Below, in pieces: positions 1 through 7,550 of a stretch of 8,018 nt of DNA (positions are counted from its first letter, which is position 1; each line of letters starts with the position of its first letter). Source of the stretch: Rhizorhapis sp. SPR117 (GTDB lineage Bacteria > Pseudomonadota > Alphaproteobacteria > Sphingomonadales > Sphingomonadaceae); NCBI RefSeq assembly GCF_021742065.1, contig NZ_JAKKIE010000101.1, forward strand, positions 1 through 8,018, read 5' to 3'. Under the pieces are notes generated by a model. The model did not search any database. It saw only the letters and a list, made by a program, of their open reading frames with translations, and was not told the origin of the DNA. The position numbers and the translations under genes are program-made.

Positions 1-13
1 AGGTGGTTCAAAC

Positions 14-189
14 ATGGGTCAGTTCTCGACGGAAATTTATATCCCTCCCGGGTCAACTCTCAGCGGTAATCAACACCCAACGGTCCCGATCTGAAATTCG
101 ACGGCGAACTTCTTCTCAAGGAGAGCTACCACGACACCGGATTTGTCGAGATTTACCGGACGGCGATGGAGCGCATTGTCCTCAAGTAG
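14..189 (+). pseudogene. Possible frameshifted remnant of a small gene
   Basis: An ATG at 14 follows an AGGTGG ribosome-binding-like sequence at 1-6 with a 7-base gap. It opens a 26-codon frame (begins MGQFSTEIYIPPGS) that stops at 92-94. In another frame, 70-189 reads to a TAG stop as a coding-looking stretch (includes LKFDGELLLKES and ends RTAMERIVLK) whose third codon positions are rich in G and C. A single-base indel around 77-90 would join the two into a protein of about 58 residues. I do not recognise either piece. The same second frame stays open beyond the TAG as far as 339, which fits decayed coding sequence. The alternatives are two unrelated short ORFs, or the true end of a gene that lies mostly outside the window. 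Confidence 0.28.
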
Positions 190-510
190 CATCTCTCTGC
201 TCGACCCGGGATCGTTTTGATCAATGAGGTTCGGCTATACGAGACTTTGAACGTCGCTCTCTCGTCGTTGGGATTCTGTGCCGGAGCAAAGGAGATAGGC
301 AGGAAATTGAACGTCTACGAAACGAGGCGGATCGATTGAGGCCGCCAGTGCTTCATTTATCCGGGCAAGGGTTTCCGAACGGCGAGGCGTCGCGGGCACC
401 AGCTCACCTGAGCCTACAAAAATAGACGATAAAGAATTTCGGGCGCCATCGCGCGATATGGGCAGCCATAAACCAGTGTCGGGCACCCTGGTTACCAGCT
501 ATCGAGAGTC
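190..510. other. Gene-poor stretch without a supported gene
   Basis: No reading frame here has both a convincing start and coding character. The plus frame 217-339 (TTG start, 40 codons, contains VALSSLGFCAG) and the opposite-strand frame 486-235 (GTG start, 83 codons) overlap in antisense, so at most one could be real. Neither has a clear ribosome-binding site. The minus frame would begin only 24 bases from the ATG at 511, which leaves little room for a promoter. The stretch must also carry whatever promoter drives the gene at 511, but I see no sequence close enough to a consensus to mark. Confidence 0.4.
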
Positions 511-2295
511 ATGAACCTGATTCCTTCCGCCCATGCCACTGCAGCTCTGCTTCTAGCCTGCGCGATGTTTTATGGCTTTGCGTCCGGCCGCGTCCGTGTT
601 GAAATCATCTCACTGCTCACTATCGGCACGATTGCGCTGGGGCTGTACTTCTTGCCGCTGCCGGGGCAGCAGCCCAAGGATGGGCTGGAACTGGCTTTCG
701 CCGGGTTTGGACATCATGCGCTGATCACGATTTGCGCGCTGATGATCATGGGTCGCGGACTAGTCGTTACCGGCGCGCTCAACCCTGCCGCGCGAACCCT
801 CACAAGGCTATGGCAATATAATCAGGGGGCGGGGTTCCTCATCACCCTGCTGCTCGCCTTCGGCATGAGCATGTTGATCAACGACACGCCGGTACTGGTC
901 CTGCTACTGCCGATACTGGTGCAACTTGCTTCCAATGGCGGATTGCCGGCGTCCAAGACGCTGATGCCGGTAAATGCTGCGATCCTGATAGGCGGCATGG
1001 CATCCTCCATCGGCACCTCAACCAACCTGCTGGTGGTATCGATTGCCAATGACCTTGGCATGCCGCCGATCAGCGTGTTTCACTTTGCCCCGGTCGTGTT
1101 GCTCGCGGCGCTCGTGGCGCTGCCCTATATATGGCTTATCATGCCACGCCTGTTGCCTGACAATTCGCCGCAGGCTGGGCACAAGCCGCGCACCTATTCA
1201 GCAACGTTCCGGCTTATCCGCGAGTCCGCGCTCCATGGGCTTTCGATCGACGAAGTGAGGGCGAAAATGCCCGCCGATTTCGCATTTGACCCCGGCACCA
1301 GCGGGCCGTTGGCGCAAGGAATGCGCATCGGCGTATCCGGGTCGCAGGACGCCATAAACGAAGCCGCGCGGTTGCTGGGCGGATCGGCGGCACCAGGCTG
1401 GCTGATCGACCGGCTGCAACGCGAAGCGCAGCAACAAGGTGAAGATATAACCGTGGTCGAAATGGCGATCTCAGCGGACTCCCGTCTGGTCGACAAGACG
1501 TTGCAAACCGCCGGGCTGCAAAACGTTGCCGTACTCGGTATCCACCAGTCGCGGCGTCTGCTCCATGAAACGCGCGTGAGAAATGCCGAAGCCCCACTTG
1601 GCGAAGGGGATGTTCTGCTCGTCATGGGAATGGCGAAAACGCTACAGGAATTCGCTCAGGCGGACGGCCTGCTGATGCTGGAGGGCGCAAAGGAATTGCC
1701 GCGCACCGCCAAATCGGTGCTAGCGATTGCGATCATGGGCGGATCGGTGGCGCTGGCCAGCGTGGGCTTTTTGCCTATTGCGATCTCGGCGCTGGGCGGA
1801 GCTGTGCTGATGTTCATCACCGGCTGCGTAAAGTTCGACCGGGTTGGTCGCGCACTGTCAGCCAAAGTCATCGTGCTGATTGCCGCCAGTATTGCAATCG
1901 GTCGGATCGTGCTCGAAAGCGGCGCTGCAGAATGGATGGGACAGCTTCTGGCGCTGGGATTGCAGTTCCTCCCCGCTGCGGGTGTGCTTGCGGCGATCAT
2001 GCTGTTCGTAACCATCCTCACCAACTTCGCCTCCAACGCAACTGCGGCGGCGGTTGGCACGCCGATCGCATTCAGTCTGGCGCAGCAGCTTAACCTCCCG
2101 GTTGAACCGCTGGTGCTGGCAGTGTTGTTCGGGTGCAATCTCTGTTATGCCACGCCTGTCGCCTATCAGACCAACATGCTCATCATGGGCGAGGGCGAAT
2201 ATACGTTTAACGATTATATCCGCACGGGCGTACCGCTAGTTGCAATCATGATCGTCGCGCTCTCGACAATATTGATGCTGCGCTACGGGCTATGA
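511..2295 (+). CDS. SLC13/DASS-family permease with internal RCK_C domain
   Basis: This is a 594-residue inner-membrane anion transporter of the SLC13/divalent-anion:sodium symporter type. Hydrophobic helices occupy roughly residues 8-220 and 400-594 as two related halves. The half signatures are visible: NDTP at 124-127 with IGTSTN at 167-172 in the first, and SNAT at 508-511 with YQTN at 552-555 in the second. Between the halves, about residues 228-392 are soluble. Residues 311-374 (VVEMAISADSRLVDKTL through GDVLLVMG) match an RCK_C/TrkA_C regulatory fold, common in bacterial SLC13 proteins and thought to sense a ligand in the cytosol. Substrates in this family include sulfate, citrate and C4-dicarboxylates, and the sequence does not decide among them. 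The ATG at 511 is the only possible start, because no start codon lies between it and the in-frame stop at 469-471. Its GAGAG (504-508) is unusually close to the ATG. A 106-base gap to the next gene suggests a separate transcript, though read-through is possible. Confidence 0.88.
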   Translation: MNLIPSAHATAALLLACAMFYGFASGRVRVEIISLLTIGTIALGLYFLPLPGQQPKDGLELAFAGFGHHALITICALMIMGRGLVVTGALNPAARTLTRLWQYNQGAGFLITLLLAFGMSMLINDTPVLVLLLPILVQLASNGGLPASKTLMPVNAAILIGGMASSIGTSTNLLVVSIANDLGMPPISVFHFAPVVLLAALVALPYIWLIMPRLLPDNSPQAGHKPRTYSATFRLIRESALHGLSIDEVRAKMPADFAFDPGTSGPLAQGMRIGVSGSQDAINEAARLLGGSAAPGWLIDRLQREAQQQGEDITVVEMAISADSRLVDKTLQTAGLQNVAVLGIHQSRRLLHETRVRNAEAPLGEGDVLLVMGMAKTLQEFAQADGLLMLEGAKELPRTAKSVLAIAIMGGSVALASVGFLPIAISALGGAVLMFITGCVKFDRVGRALSAKVIVLIAASIAIGRIVLESGAAEWMGQLLALGLQFLPAAGVLAAIMLFVTILTNFASNATAAAVGTPIAFSLAQQLNLPVEPLVLAVLFGCNLCYATPVAYQTNMLIMGEGEYTFNDYIRTGVPLVAIMIVALSTILMLRYGL

Positions 2296-2401
2296 TGCCC
2301 TCTTAATCGAAGCAGTAACTACTCCGCTATTCCAATATTCTGAATTCGTGGACTGTACGTCGCCGTTCGAGTAACGATTGCGAAAACAGGAACAAATAAA
2401 A

Positions 2402-3298
2402 ATGTCTTCGCTGGACCAGATAGCAGCTCTCGACGTGGTGCGCTCGTATGCGCCCTCAATTTTGCTTCTTACGGCATTGGCGTTTGGGATCTTCATTTTG
2501 CGTGGTGTAGCGATACGTTCGATAGAGGATGTGTCTGCGCGCTACCGCGTACGCAAGGCGATCGGATATGCCGGATATTTCCTGTTCCTGATCGTCCTTC
2601 TCAGTCTTCTCAGCACACGCGTTGCCCAATTTTCGGTAATCATCGGTGCAGTGGGCGCAGGAATCGCCTTTGCGCTTCAGGAGGTGATTGCCAGCATTGC
2701 CGGGTGGGTCGCGCTTTCGTTCGGCAGTTTCTACAAGCCGGGCGATCGTGTGCAGCTCGGCGGCATCAAGGGTGATGTTATCGACATCGGCATTTTGCGC
2801 ACCACGCTGATGGAAATCGGCGGATGGGTCGATGGCGACCAGTATAATGGCCGCATGGTGCGCGTCGCCAACAGCTTCGTGTTCAAGGAACCGGTGTTCA
2901 ACTATTCGGGCGAATTCCCGTTTCTCTGGGATGAGTTCAAGCTGCCTGTTCGCTATGGTTCCGACTGGAAGTTGGCGCAAGGTTTGATCGAGGAAGCGGT
3001 TCTCGCCAATGTTGGAAATTACGCAAAGCAGTCGGAAGAACTTTGGAACCATGTCGCCCGCAGGTTCATGATCGAGCAGGCGCGGGTTGCGCCGATGGTG
3101 ACCCTTGTCGCGACCGACAATTGGATCGAGTTCACCGCCCGTTACATCGTCGATTACAAAGCGCGCCGCTCTACCAAAGATGCGATCATGCGCGCCCTTC
3201 TTGAGCGGATCGATGCGAGTGAGGGGAAAGTGCAGATGGCCAGCACAACTATCGAGCTAGTTTCTCCCTCTGCCGCCAACGCGGCGCGGCAAGGCTGA
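2402..3298 (+). CDS. MscS-family mechanosensitive channel, divergent, first gene of operon
   Basis: This is a 298-residue inner-membrane protein of the small-conductance mechanosensitive channel family. Membrane helices are apparent at about residues 17-37 and 53-72. The pore-lining helix lies at about 76-110, rich in Gly/Ala (IGAVGAGIAFALQEV), and is followed by the family hallmark KPGDRV (112-117) and the start of the cytoplasmic beta domain (LGGIKGDVIDIG). It has no signal peptide. The usual IPN-type motif is replaced by VAN (155-157), and the loop before it is lengthened (GGWVDGDQYNGRM, 140-152), so this is a divergent subfamily. I chose the ATG at 2402, preceded by AGGA (2388-2391) with 10 bases between. 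A TTG at 2378 is also in frame but adds only eight polar residues. The stop codon shares its A with the ATG of the next gene (TGATG), which indicates translational coupling. In this family the channels open under membrane tension and release solutes. Here gating may depend on the ATPase encoded next, which is an inference. Confidence 0.86.
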   Translation: MSSLDQIAALDVVRSYAPSILLLTALAFGIFILRGVAIRSIEDVSARYRVRKAIGYAGYFLFLIVLLSLLSTRVAQFSVIIGAVGAGIAFALQEVIASIAGWVALSFGSFYKPGDRVQLGGIKGDVIDIGILRTTLMEIGGWVDGDQYNGRMVRVANSFVFKEPVFNYSGEFPFLWDEFKLPVRYGSDWKLAQGLIEEAVLANVGNYAKQSEELWNHVARRFMIEQARVAPMVTLVATDNWIEFTARYIVDYKARRSTKDAIMRALLERIDASEGKVQMASTTIELVSPSAANAARQG

Positions 3299-6200
3299 TG
3301 GGAATGCTGCACAGACTCCTAACGACCGGGTTTTTCACCGCACTTGCGCTTGCGGCCTCAAACACGGCCTCAGCGCAGACTTCAGCCCTTGCGCAAAAAT
3401 CCCAGGCGGCTTCTCCCACCAGAGCTCCAAAAGAAACGGACGTGGCCCAGTCCGCCGGGGCAATTGATGACCTGATCGCCGGCAAACTGGCGCCGAACGT
3501 TGATGCCACCGCCCTATTCAAGACCGACCTCGGTAGCGGTAGCAGCGCTCATGTGAAGGCGGTCGTCGCCATGGTTTCGGAAGGAAAGCTGTTTGAACAA
3601 GCCAGCAAAGCCCCTGTCGTGCTTGCACCCCTCTCGGTCGATCAGGCGAAGCTGGCGATTGCACAGGCCAGATTTCTTCGCTTACCTCAGGCAAAGCAAC
3701 GCCAGCTTCTCGCGCGCCATTCGGAAAAGGCCGCTGCCTGGCGCAAGCACCAGGATAAGGAGGCCAGAGAACAGGTCGAACTCGCCGATCTGCGTGGCCA
3801 GATCAGCCAGTTAGAGAACTTTCTCGCGGGCAAGCTCGTGCCGGGCGGGACGTTGGCAATTGATCTGATCGACGACCTTCCGGATTTGCGAGCCAAGCCT
3901 GCATCGCAGCAGGTGGTTAATCTGGATACGCCTGCTGGTCTACGTGCCAGACTGGCCGAACTTCGAAGGCAAGTGCTCTACCTGACTGCCGAACGTCTCG
4001 CTGAATTGCAGAAGGCGAGCGGTATCGGTCTTGCACCAGAGATCGCGGCGCAATTGGCCGAGGATCAGATGCGCGAAGCTACCCATCAAGCACAAAATGC
4101 GCAAAGCGAACGCGACCGCATTATCGCCATCGGGCAGGCAAGCCTCTATGGCACGAGGGCGGCCCAGGGCCGGTTCGCTGCAGCGCTTGCGCAGCTTGGC
4201 CCTGAATCAATACAGGAAGATGCCCTTGTCTGGCGGCGGCAGGTGCGCGACATCGAAGCAATGCCCGGCGCCCGTGCCTCGGCGGCAGATGCGCTCTATG
4301 CGCGCCTTGTCGCACATTTGCAGGGCATCCGTCGCCAATTGGATCAAGCTTTGAGGCCGTCCGGGAGAGGAACAGACCCGGCGATATATCCCCGGCCGCT
4401 GGACAATGCGATCGGCAACGGTCTCGTGGCTGCTCCCGAACTGCTCAAGCTCCATCGCGAACTGGCCGCCAGCGCATCCGATCTAGAAGCCAGACAAGTA
4501 ACCACAAGGTCGCGCGAACAGATGGCATTGCGTGAAGCAATGGCACTGGTCAACGAGGCTCGGCTCGAACTGATAGCGAATCTCAGTCCAAGAAAGCGCT
4601 CGGCAGTGCTCGGTTTCGGAAAGGAAGGCATCGCCCAGGTCAGCCGCGAGATTTCGCAGATTTCGCTCGACCTTCGCTATCAGCTCGCCAACTGGCGACA
4701 AAGCCTTGATGCTGCCATAGCTCCTTTCAGCCGCCCGACACCCTCCTTTGCCTTCTCGTTTGTCGCCATTGTGGCTGTCACACTCCTGTTCCGCTGGTGG
4801 CGGCACCATGGGGGTGCCTTGCTGCTGGCAAGCGAGCAGGCGCTGCGCAGACGTCGCCCCCGCACGGTGGCGAACGAAGTGCAGGTAACGCTGTTCGGTT
4901 ATATGCGGCGTGTCGGTGCGCCGCTCGACTGGGTGATCTATATCCTGCTGCTGCGATGGCTGAAGCCCGAGGCGTTTCACCCTGTCGGCTTGCCGTTCAT
5001 CTGGATCATCGCCACCTATTCCGTCGCGGCATGGCTCGCGGCGCGCCTCACCAATGAGCTGGTGCGCGGCCGCCGCGAAGTCGATCCACGTGCGGATCTG
5101 CGCCTCAAATCGCTCAGCCTCGTGATTGGCGTTTCCTTCATCGTGCTGCTTGCCCTCGCTCTTACCGGCGAGAGCGTCGGCAAGGGCGCCATATACAACT
5201 GGGTGCTCGATTTCTGCTGGCTGCTGTCCATCCCGGTCATCCTGCTTCTCTCCCACTGGTGGCGGGAGAGGATCGTTGCATTGGCCGGGGCTTCAGACGG
5301 ACGCAGTTCGCTTCTAGGCTGGATCGCGCGAGACCCCGGCGGCCTGCCCGGACTTATCGGCCGGGCGATAGCGGGAGCTACCCTGCTGATCAAAGGGGCA
5401 AGACTGGTCATCGCCCGGCGCATCCGCGACTTCGCGCTGGTGCGGGAACTGTTCGAGCATCGCGAACGCGCTCTAGCCGCAAAGCGGGTGGCGGAAGACA
5501 AGGCCAGCGGGCGATATAAGCGTCCTTCGCCAGACGTTCTGGAGGTACTCGACCCACATCGCGCGCCTCTCGACGCCGTGCGCGTGTCTATTCCGGTATC
5601 GCGATTCGCGTTCGACACGCTGGCCGGAGGAACCATTGTCGCCCTTGTCGGCGAGCGAGGACTAGGCAAAAGCGCGGTTCTTCAGGGGCTTGCCGATCTG
5701 CGCGAGGCCAATGGCGGAACGACGATCGGCCTCAAGGTCGAAAGCCGTGGCTTTGAGGGGATTATAGCAGACCTAGCGGCGCAGCTTTGCCCAAGGAAAA
5801 AGCAAGCTGGTGAAGATGATCTTGTCGATATCCTCATCCAACGTGACAAGTTGAAACCGATCGCTATCACAATCGACGATCTGCAACGCTTGGTGATTCC
5901 GGCCATCGGAGGTCTCGATGAACTCGACCGCCTTATTGCTTTCGCACGCCGCTGTGGGGACGGCTGCTTCTGGGTCATGGCGATCGGAGCGCCCGCCTGG
6001 AATTATGTCTCGCGCGCCCGTTTCGACCGGGTCTTATTCGACACGGTCGAGCAGCTTGCCCGATGGTCACTCGACGAGTTGCGGGCTCTGATCGAGCGCC
6101 GCACGGAACAAACCGGCCTGGTCCCCGATTTCGGGGATATGACCGAGATGGGCGCTTATCAGTTTGATGGTGACCTGACGCCTGAGCAGCGCAAACAAGC

Positions 6201-6582
6201 GGCCTATTTCGATCGGCTAAGCGATTATGCGAACGGCAACCCGGCCATCGCGCTTGAATTCTGGCGCAGATCGCTCTTCATCGATACGCTGACGCAGAAA
6301 ATGGTCGTCCGCACCTTTGCTACGCCCGATGTGCAGAAACTCCCCTCCCTGCCCGCCTCGGCAATGTTCATGCTGCGGGCGATCCTTCAGATGGACAGCG
6401 CGATGCAGCCGGCGATCGAGCGCAGTACCGACCTGTCTCCGATCATTGTGACCGACGCCATCCGTAGCCTTGAGCGCCTCGGGGTGATCGCGGTGCATGA
6501 CAGCGGCTATCGCATCGCCATGTTCTGGTGGGCCGAAGTGGTCCGGGCATTGCAGCGCCAGAATTTGATTGTGAGGTTCTGA
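3298..6582 (+). CDS. Signal peptide-bearing membrane protein with cytoplasmic P-loop (AAA+/STAND-like) ATPase
   Basis: This 1094-residue protein does not belong to a family I can name. Residues 1-27 look like a signal peptide (cleavage after ASA). Residues 28-480 are predicted periplasmic and largely helical, with coiled-coil-like heptads near 120-180 and 215-250. Hydrophobic helices follow at about 484-498, 542-556, 563-583, 605-623 and 635-652. An odd number of crossings from an exported N-terminus places the rest in the cytoplasm. There, GERGLGKS (785-792) is a Walker A motif and IAITIDD (855-861) a Walker B with the tandem acidic pair of AAA+/STAND proteins. FWVMAIG (891-897) resembles a sensor-1 strand, RWSLDELRALIERR an ORC-like lid, and GNP (980-982) a STAND/ORC-like motif. 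Residues about 1025-1085 could be a winged helix. The ATG at 3298 overlaps the previous stop. An ATG at 3304 is equally possible and sits 9 bases after AAGG (3291-3294), a better spacing. Its position between two MscS genes suggests a regulator or sensor physically coupled to those channels. ATPase activity is likely, and the biological role is unknown. Confidence 0.85.
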   Translation: MGMLHRLLTTGFFTALALAASNTASAQTSALAQKSQAASPTRAPKETDVAQSAGAIDDLIAGKLAPNVDATALFKTDLGSGSSAHVKAVVAMVSEGKLFEQASKAPVVLAPLSVDQAKLAIAQARFLRLPQAKQRQLLARHSEKAAAWRKHQDKEAREQVELADLRGQISQLENFLAGKLVPGGTLAIDLIDDLPDLRAKPASQQVVNLDTPAGLRARLAELRRQVLYLTAERLAELQKASGIGLAPEIAAQLAEDQMREATHQAQNAQSERDRIIAIGQASLYGTRAAQGRFAAALAQLGPESIQEDALVWRRQVRDIEAMPGARASAADALYARLVAHLQGIRRQLDQALRPSGRGTDPAIYPRPLDNAIGNGLVAAPELLKLHRELAASASDLEARQVTTRSREQMALREAMALVNEARLELIANLSPRKRSAVLGFGKEGIAQVSREISQISLDLRYQLANWRQSLDAAIAPFSRPTPSFAFSFVAIVAVTLLFRWWRHHGGALLLASEQALRRRRPRTVANEVQVTLFGYMRRVGAPLDWVIYILLLRWLKPEAFHPVGLPFIWIIATYSVAAWLAARLTNELVRGRREVDPRADLRLKSLSLVIGVSFIVLLALALTGESVGKGAIYNWVLDFCWLLSIPVILLLSHWWRERIVALAGASDGRSSLLGWIARDPGGLPGLIGRAIAGATLLIKGARLVIARRIRDFALVRELFEHRERALAAKRVAEDKASGRYKRPSPDVLEVLDPHRAPLDAVRVSIPVSRFAFDTLAGGTIVALVGERGLGKSAVLQGLADLREANGGTTIGLKVESRGFEGIIADLAAQLCPRKKQAGEDDLVDILIQRDKLKPIAITIDDLQRLVIPAIGGLDELDRLIAFARRCGDGCFWVMAIGAPAWNYVSRARFDRVLFDTVEQLARWSLDELRALIERRTEQTGLVPDFGDMTEMGAYQFDGDLTPEQRKQAAYFDRLSDYANGNPAIALEFWRRSLFIDTLTQKMVVRTFATPDVQKLPSLPASAMFMLRAILQMDSAMQPAIERSTDLSPIIVTDAIRSLERLGVIAVHDSGYRIAMFWWAEVVRALQRQNLIVRF

Positions 6583-6584
6583 CA

Positions 6585-7508
6585 ATGACCAGCACGCTCC
6601 GCCTCATCATTGCAGCATTGATTGCTGGACTCGGCCTTACAGCGGCGGCGCCTGCCCTGGCTCAGGCCAACGTCGATACCGATACGCTGAACAAACTCGG
6701 CGGCGTCATCCGCTGGAGCGGTGTTGTCACTTCTTTGCTGGTGATCGCCGGCGCCTGGACCTTGCTCCGGTTGCTCGGCCGGTTCGTCAACGCGTTCAGC
6801 AACGAGTTCAGTTCACGACGGCTGACGCTGCAAAAGCTCAGCATATTGACCCAGTTCTTCATCTATATCGTGACGACCGCAGTCGTGCTGCTGCTCTCCT
6901 TCCGTCTTGACGATACGGCTCTCGCGCTGATCGGCGGCACCGTCGCCGTCGCGGTCGGTTTTGCGATCAAGGACCTTGTGGCGTCGTTTATTGCTGGTCT
7001 TATTGTAATGCTCGACCGGCCGTTTCAGGTGGGCGACCGCGTCACCTTCGGAGGCGAGTACGGCGACATCACAGCAATCGGCCTGCGCTCTGTGCGGATG
7101 CAGACGCTCGACGACAATACCATCACCATTCCCAACAGCAAGTTTCTGAGCGATATCACCTCCTCGGGCAATTACGGCGCTCTCGACATGCAGGTGGTGA
7201 TGGATTTCTATATCGCCTCCGGCCAGGATATTGACCTTGCGCGCAACATCATCAATGAAGCCGCGCTCTCCAGCCGTTATGTTTTCCTCGCAAAGCCGGT
7301 CGTGGTTCTCGTCACGCAATGGGTGTCCGACTATATGAGCGGCGTCCGGTTGCGGCTCAAAGCCTATGTCCTCGATACGCGGCACGAAAAATCATTCGAG
7401 ACCGACGTCAACATGCGCGTACTCAAAACGTTTCAGGATAAACAGATCGCCGCGCCGAGCATAGATGGTCGCACGCCCGTTTCCATAGAACGCGTGAATG
7501 GGAGATAA
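6585..7508 (+). CDS. MscS-family mechanosensitive channel with signal peptide, last gene of operon
   Basis: This is a 307-residue inner-membrane channel of the MscS family, more canonical than the first. Residues 1-26 look like a cleavable signal peptide (ends APALA-Q). Membrane helices lie at about 42-66 and 89-106. The pore helix is at about 113-143 (ALIGGTVAVAVGFAIKDLV), followed by RPFQVGDRV (145-153), a GGEYGDITAIG beta-domain start and the family's IPNSKF (182-187). The rest (about 195-300) fits the mixed alpha/beta cytoplasmic vestibule. The chosen ATG at 6585 follows TGAGG (6572-6576) with 8 bases between and opens directly with the signal peptide. The same frame runs upstream to a GTG at 6528, but that would add 19 residues overlapping the ATPase gene and bury the signal sequence. 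Only two bases separate this gene from the ATPase stop, so it is almost certainly co-transcribed and probably co-translated. It may act with the first MscS protein as an alternative or mixed-ring channel, which is an inference. Confidence 0.9.
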   Translation: MTSTLRLIIAALIAGLGLTAAAPALAQANVDTDTLNKLGGVIRWSGVVTSLLVIAGAWTLLRLLGRFVNAFSNEFSSRRLTLQKLSILTQFFIYIVTTAVVLLLSFRLDDTALALIGGTVAVAVGFAIKDLVASFIAGLIVMLDRPFQVGDRVTFGGEYGDITAIGLRSVRMQTLDDNTITIPNSKFLSDITSSGNYGALDMQVVMDFYIASGQDIDLARNIINEAALSSRYVFLAKPVVVLVTQWVSDYMSGVRLRLKAYVLDTRHEKSFETDVNMRVLKTFQDKQIAAPSIDGRTPVSIERVNGR

Positions 7509-7524
7509 AGGCTGATACCTTTAT
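7505..7524 (+). terminator. Small hairpin at the end of the operon
   Basis: ATAAAGG (7505-7511) and CCTTTAT (7518-7524) are perfect complements separated by a six-base loop, and the left arm overlaps the stop codon of the second MscS gene. The stem is AT-rich and no run of T follows, so it is a weak candidate intrinsic terminator. It may instead protect the 3' end of the message or be a chance repeat. Confidence 0.3.
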
Positions 7525-7550
7525 ATCGAACGGCCTCTGTGGACGTCCCT

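Noticed and set aside
3..227. 74-codon plus-strand frame starting at a GTG
   Set aside because: The product is rich in Arg and Ser with no motif, which is typical of an out-of-frame reading. Two other frames in the same stretch look more protein-like.
235..486. 83-codon minus-strand frame upstream of the permease
   Set aside because: It has a GTG start without a ribosome-binding site and no recognisable motif. It would begin 24 bases from the divergent permease start, and an equally open plus-strand frame covers part of the same bases.
2287..2300. GGGC/GCCC hairpin at the permease stop as a terminator
   Set aside because: The stem is only four base pairs and is followed by TCTTAA rather than a T run, so it is too weak to call.
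2348..2377. GTGGAC - N18 - TAACGA as a promoter for the channel operon
   Set aside because: The position is plausible, but both boxes are poor matches to alphaproteobacterial housekeeping promoters, and such matches are common by chance. No GGAAC...CGTT stress-sigma pair was found with correct spacing.
2456..3052. 198-codon antisense frame inside the first MscS gene
   Set aside because: It is a shadow of a clear MscS coding sequence in GC-rich DNA, with a His/Arg-rich product and no motif.
4483..5256. 257-codon antisense frame inside the ATPase gene
   Set aside because: Long antisense frames are expected opposite GC-rich genes. The sense strand encodes the membrane segments of the ATPase, and the antisense product is low-complexity and polar.
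6813..7385. 190-codon antisense frame inside the second MscS gene
   Set aside because: It lies opposite the most conserved part of the channel, has no motif, and is explained by codon bias.
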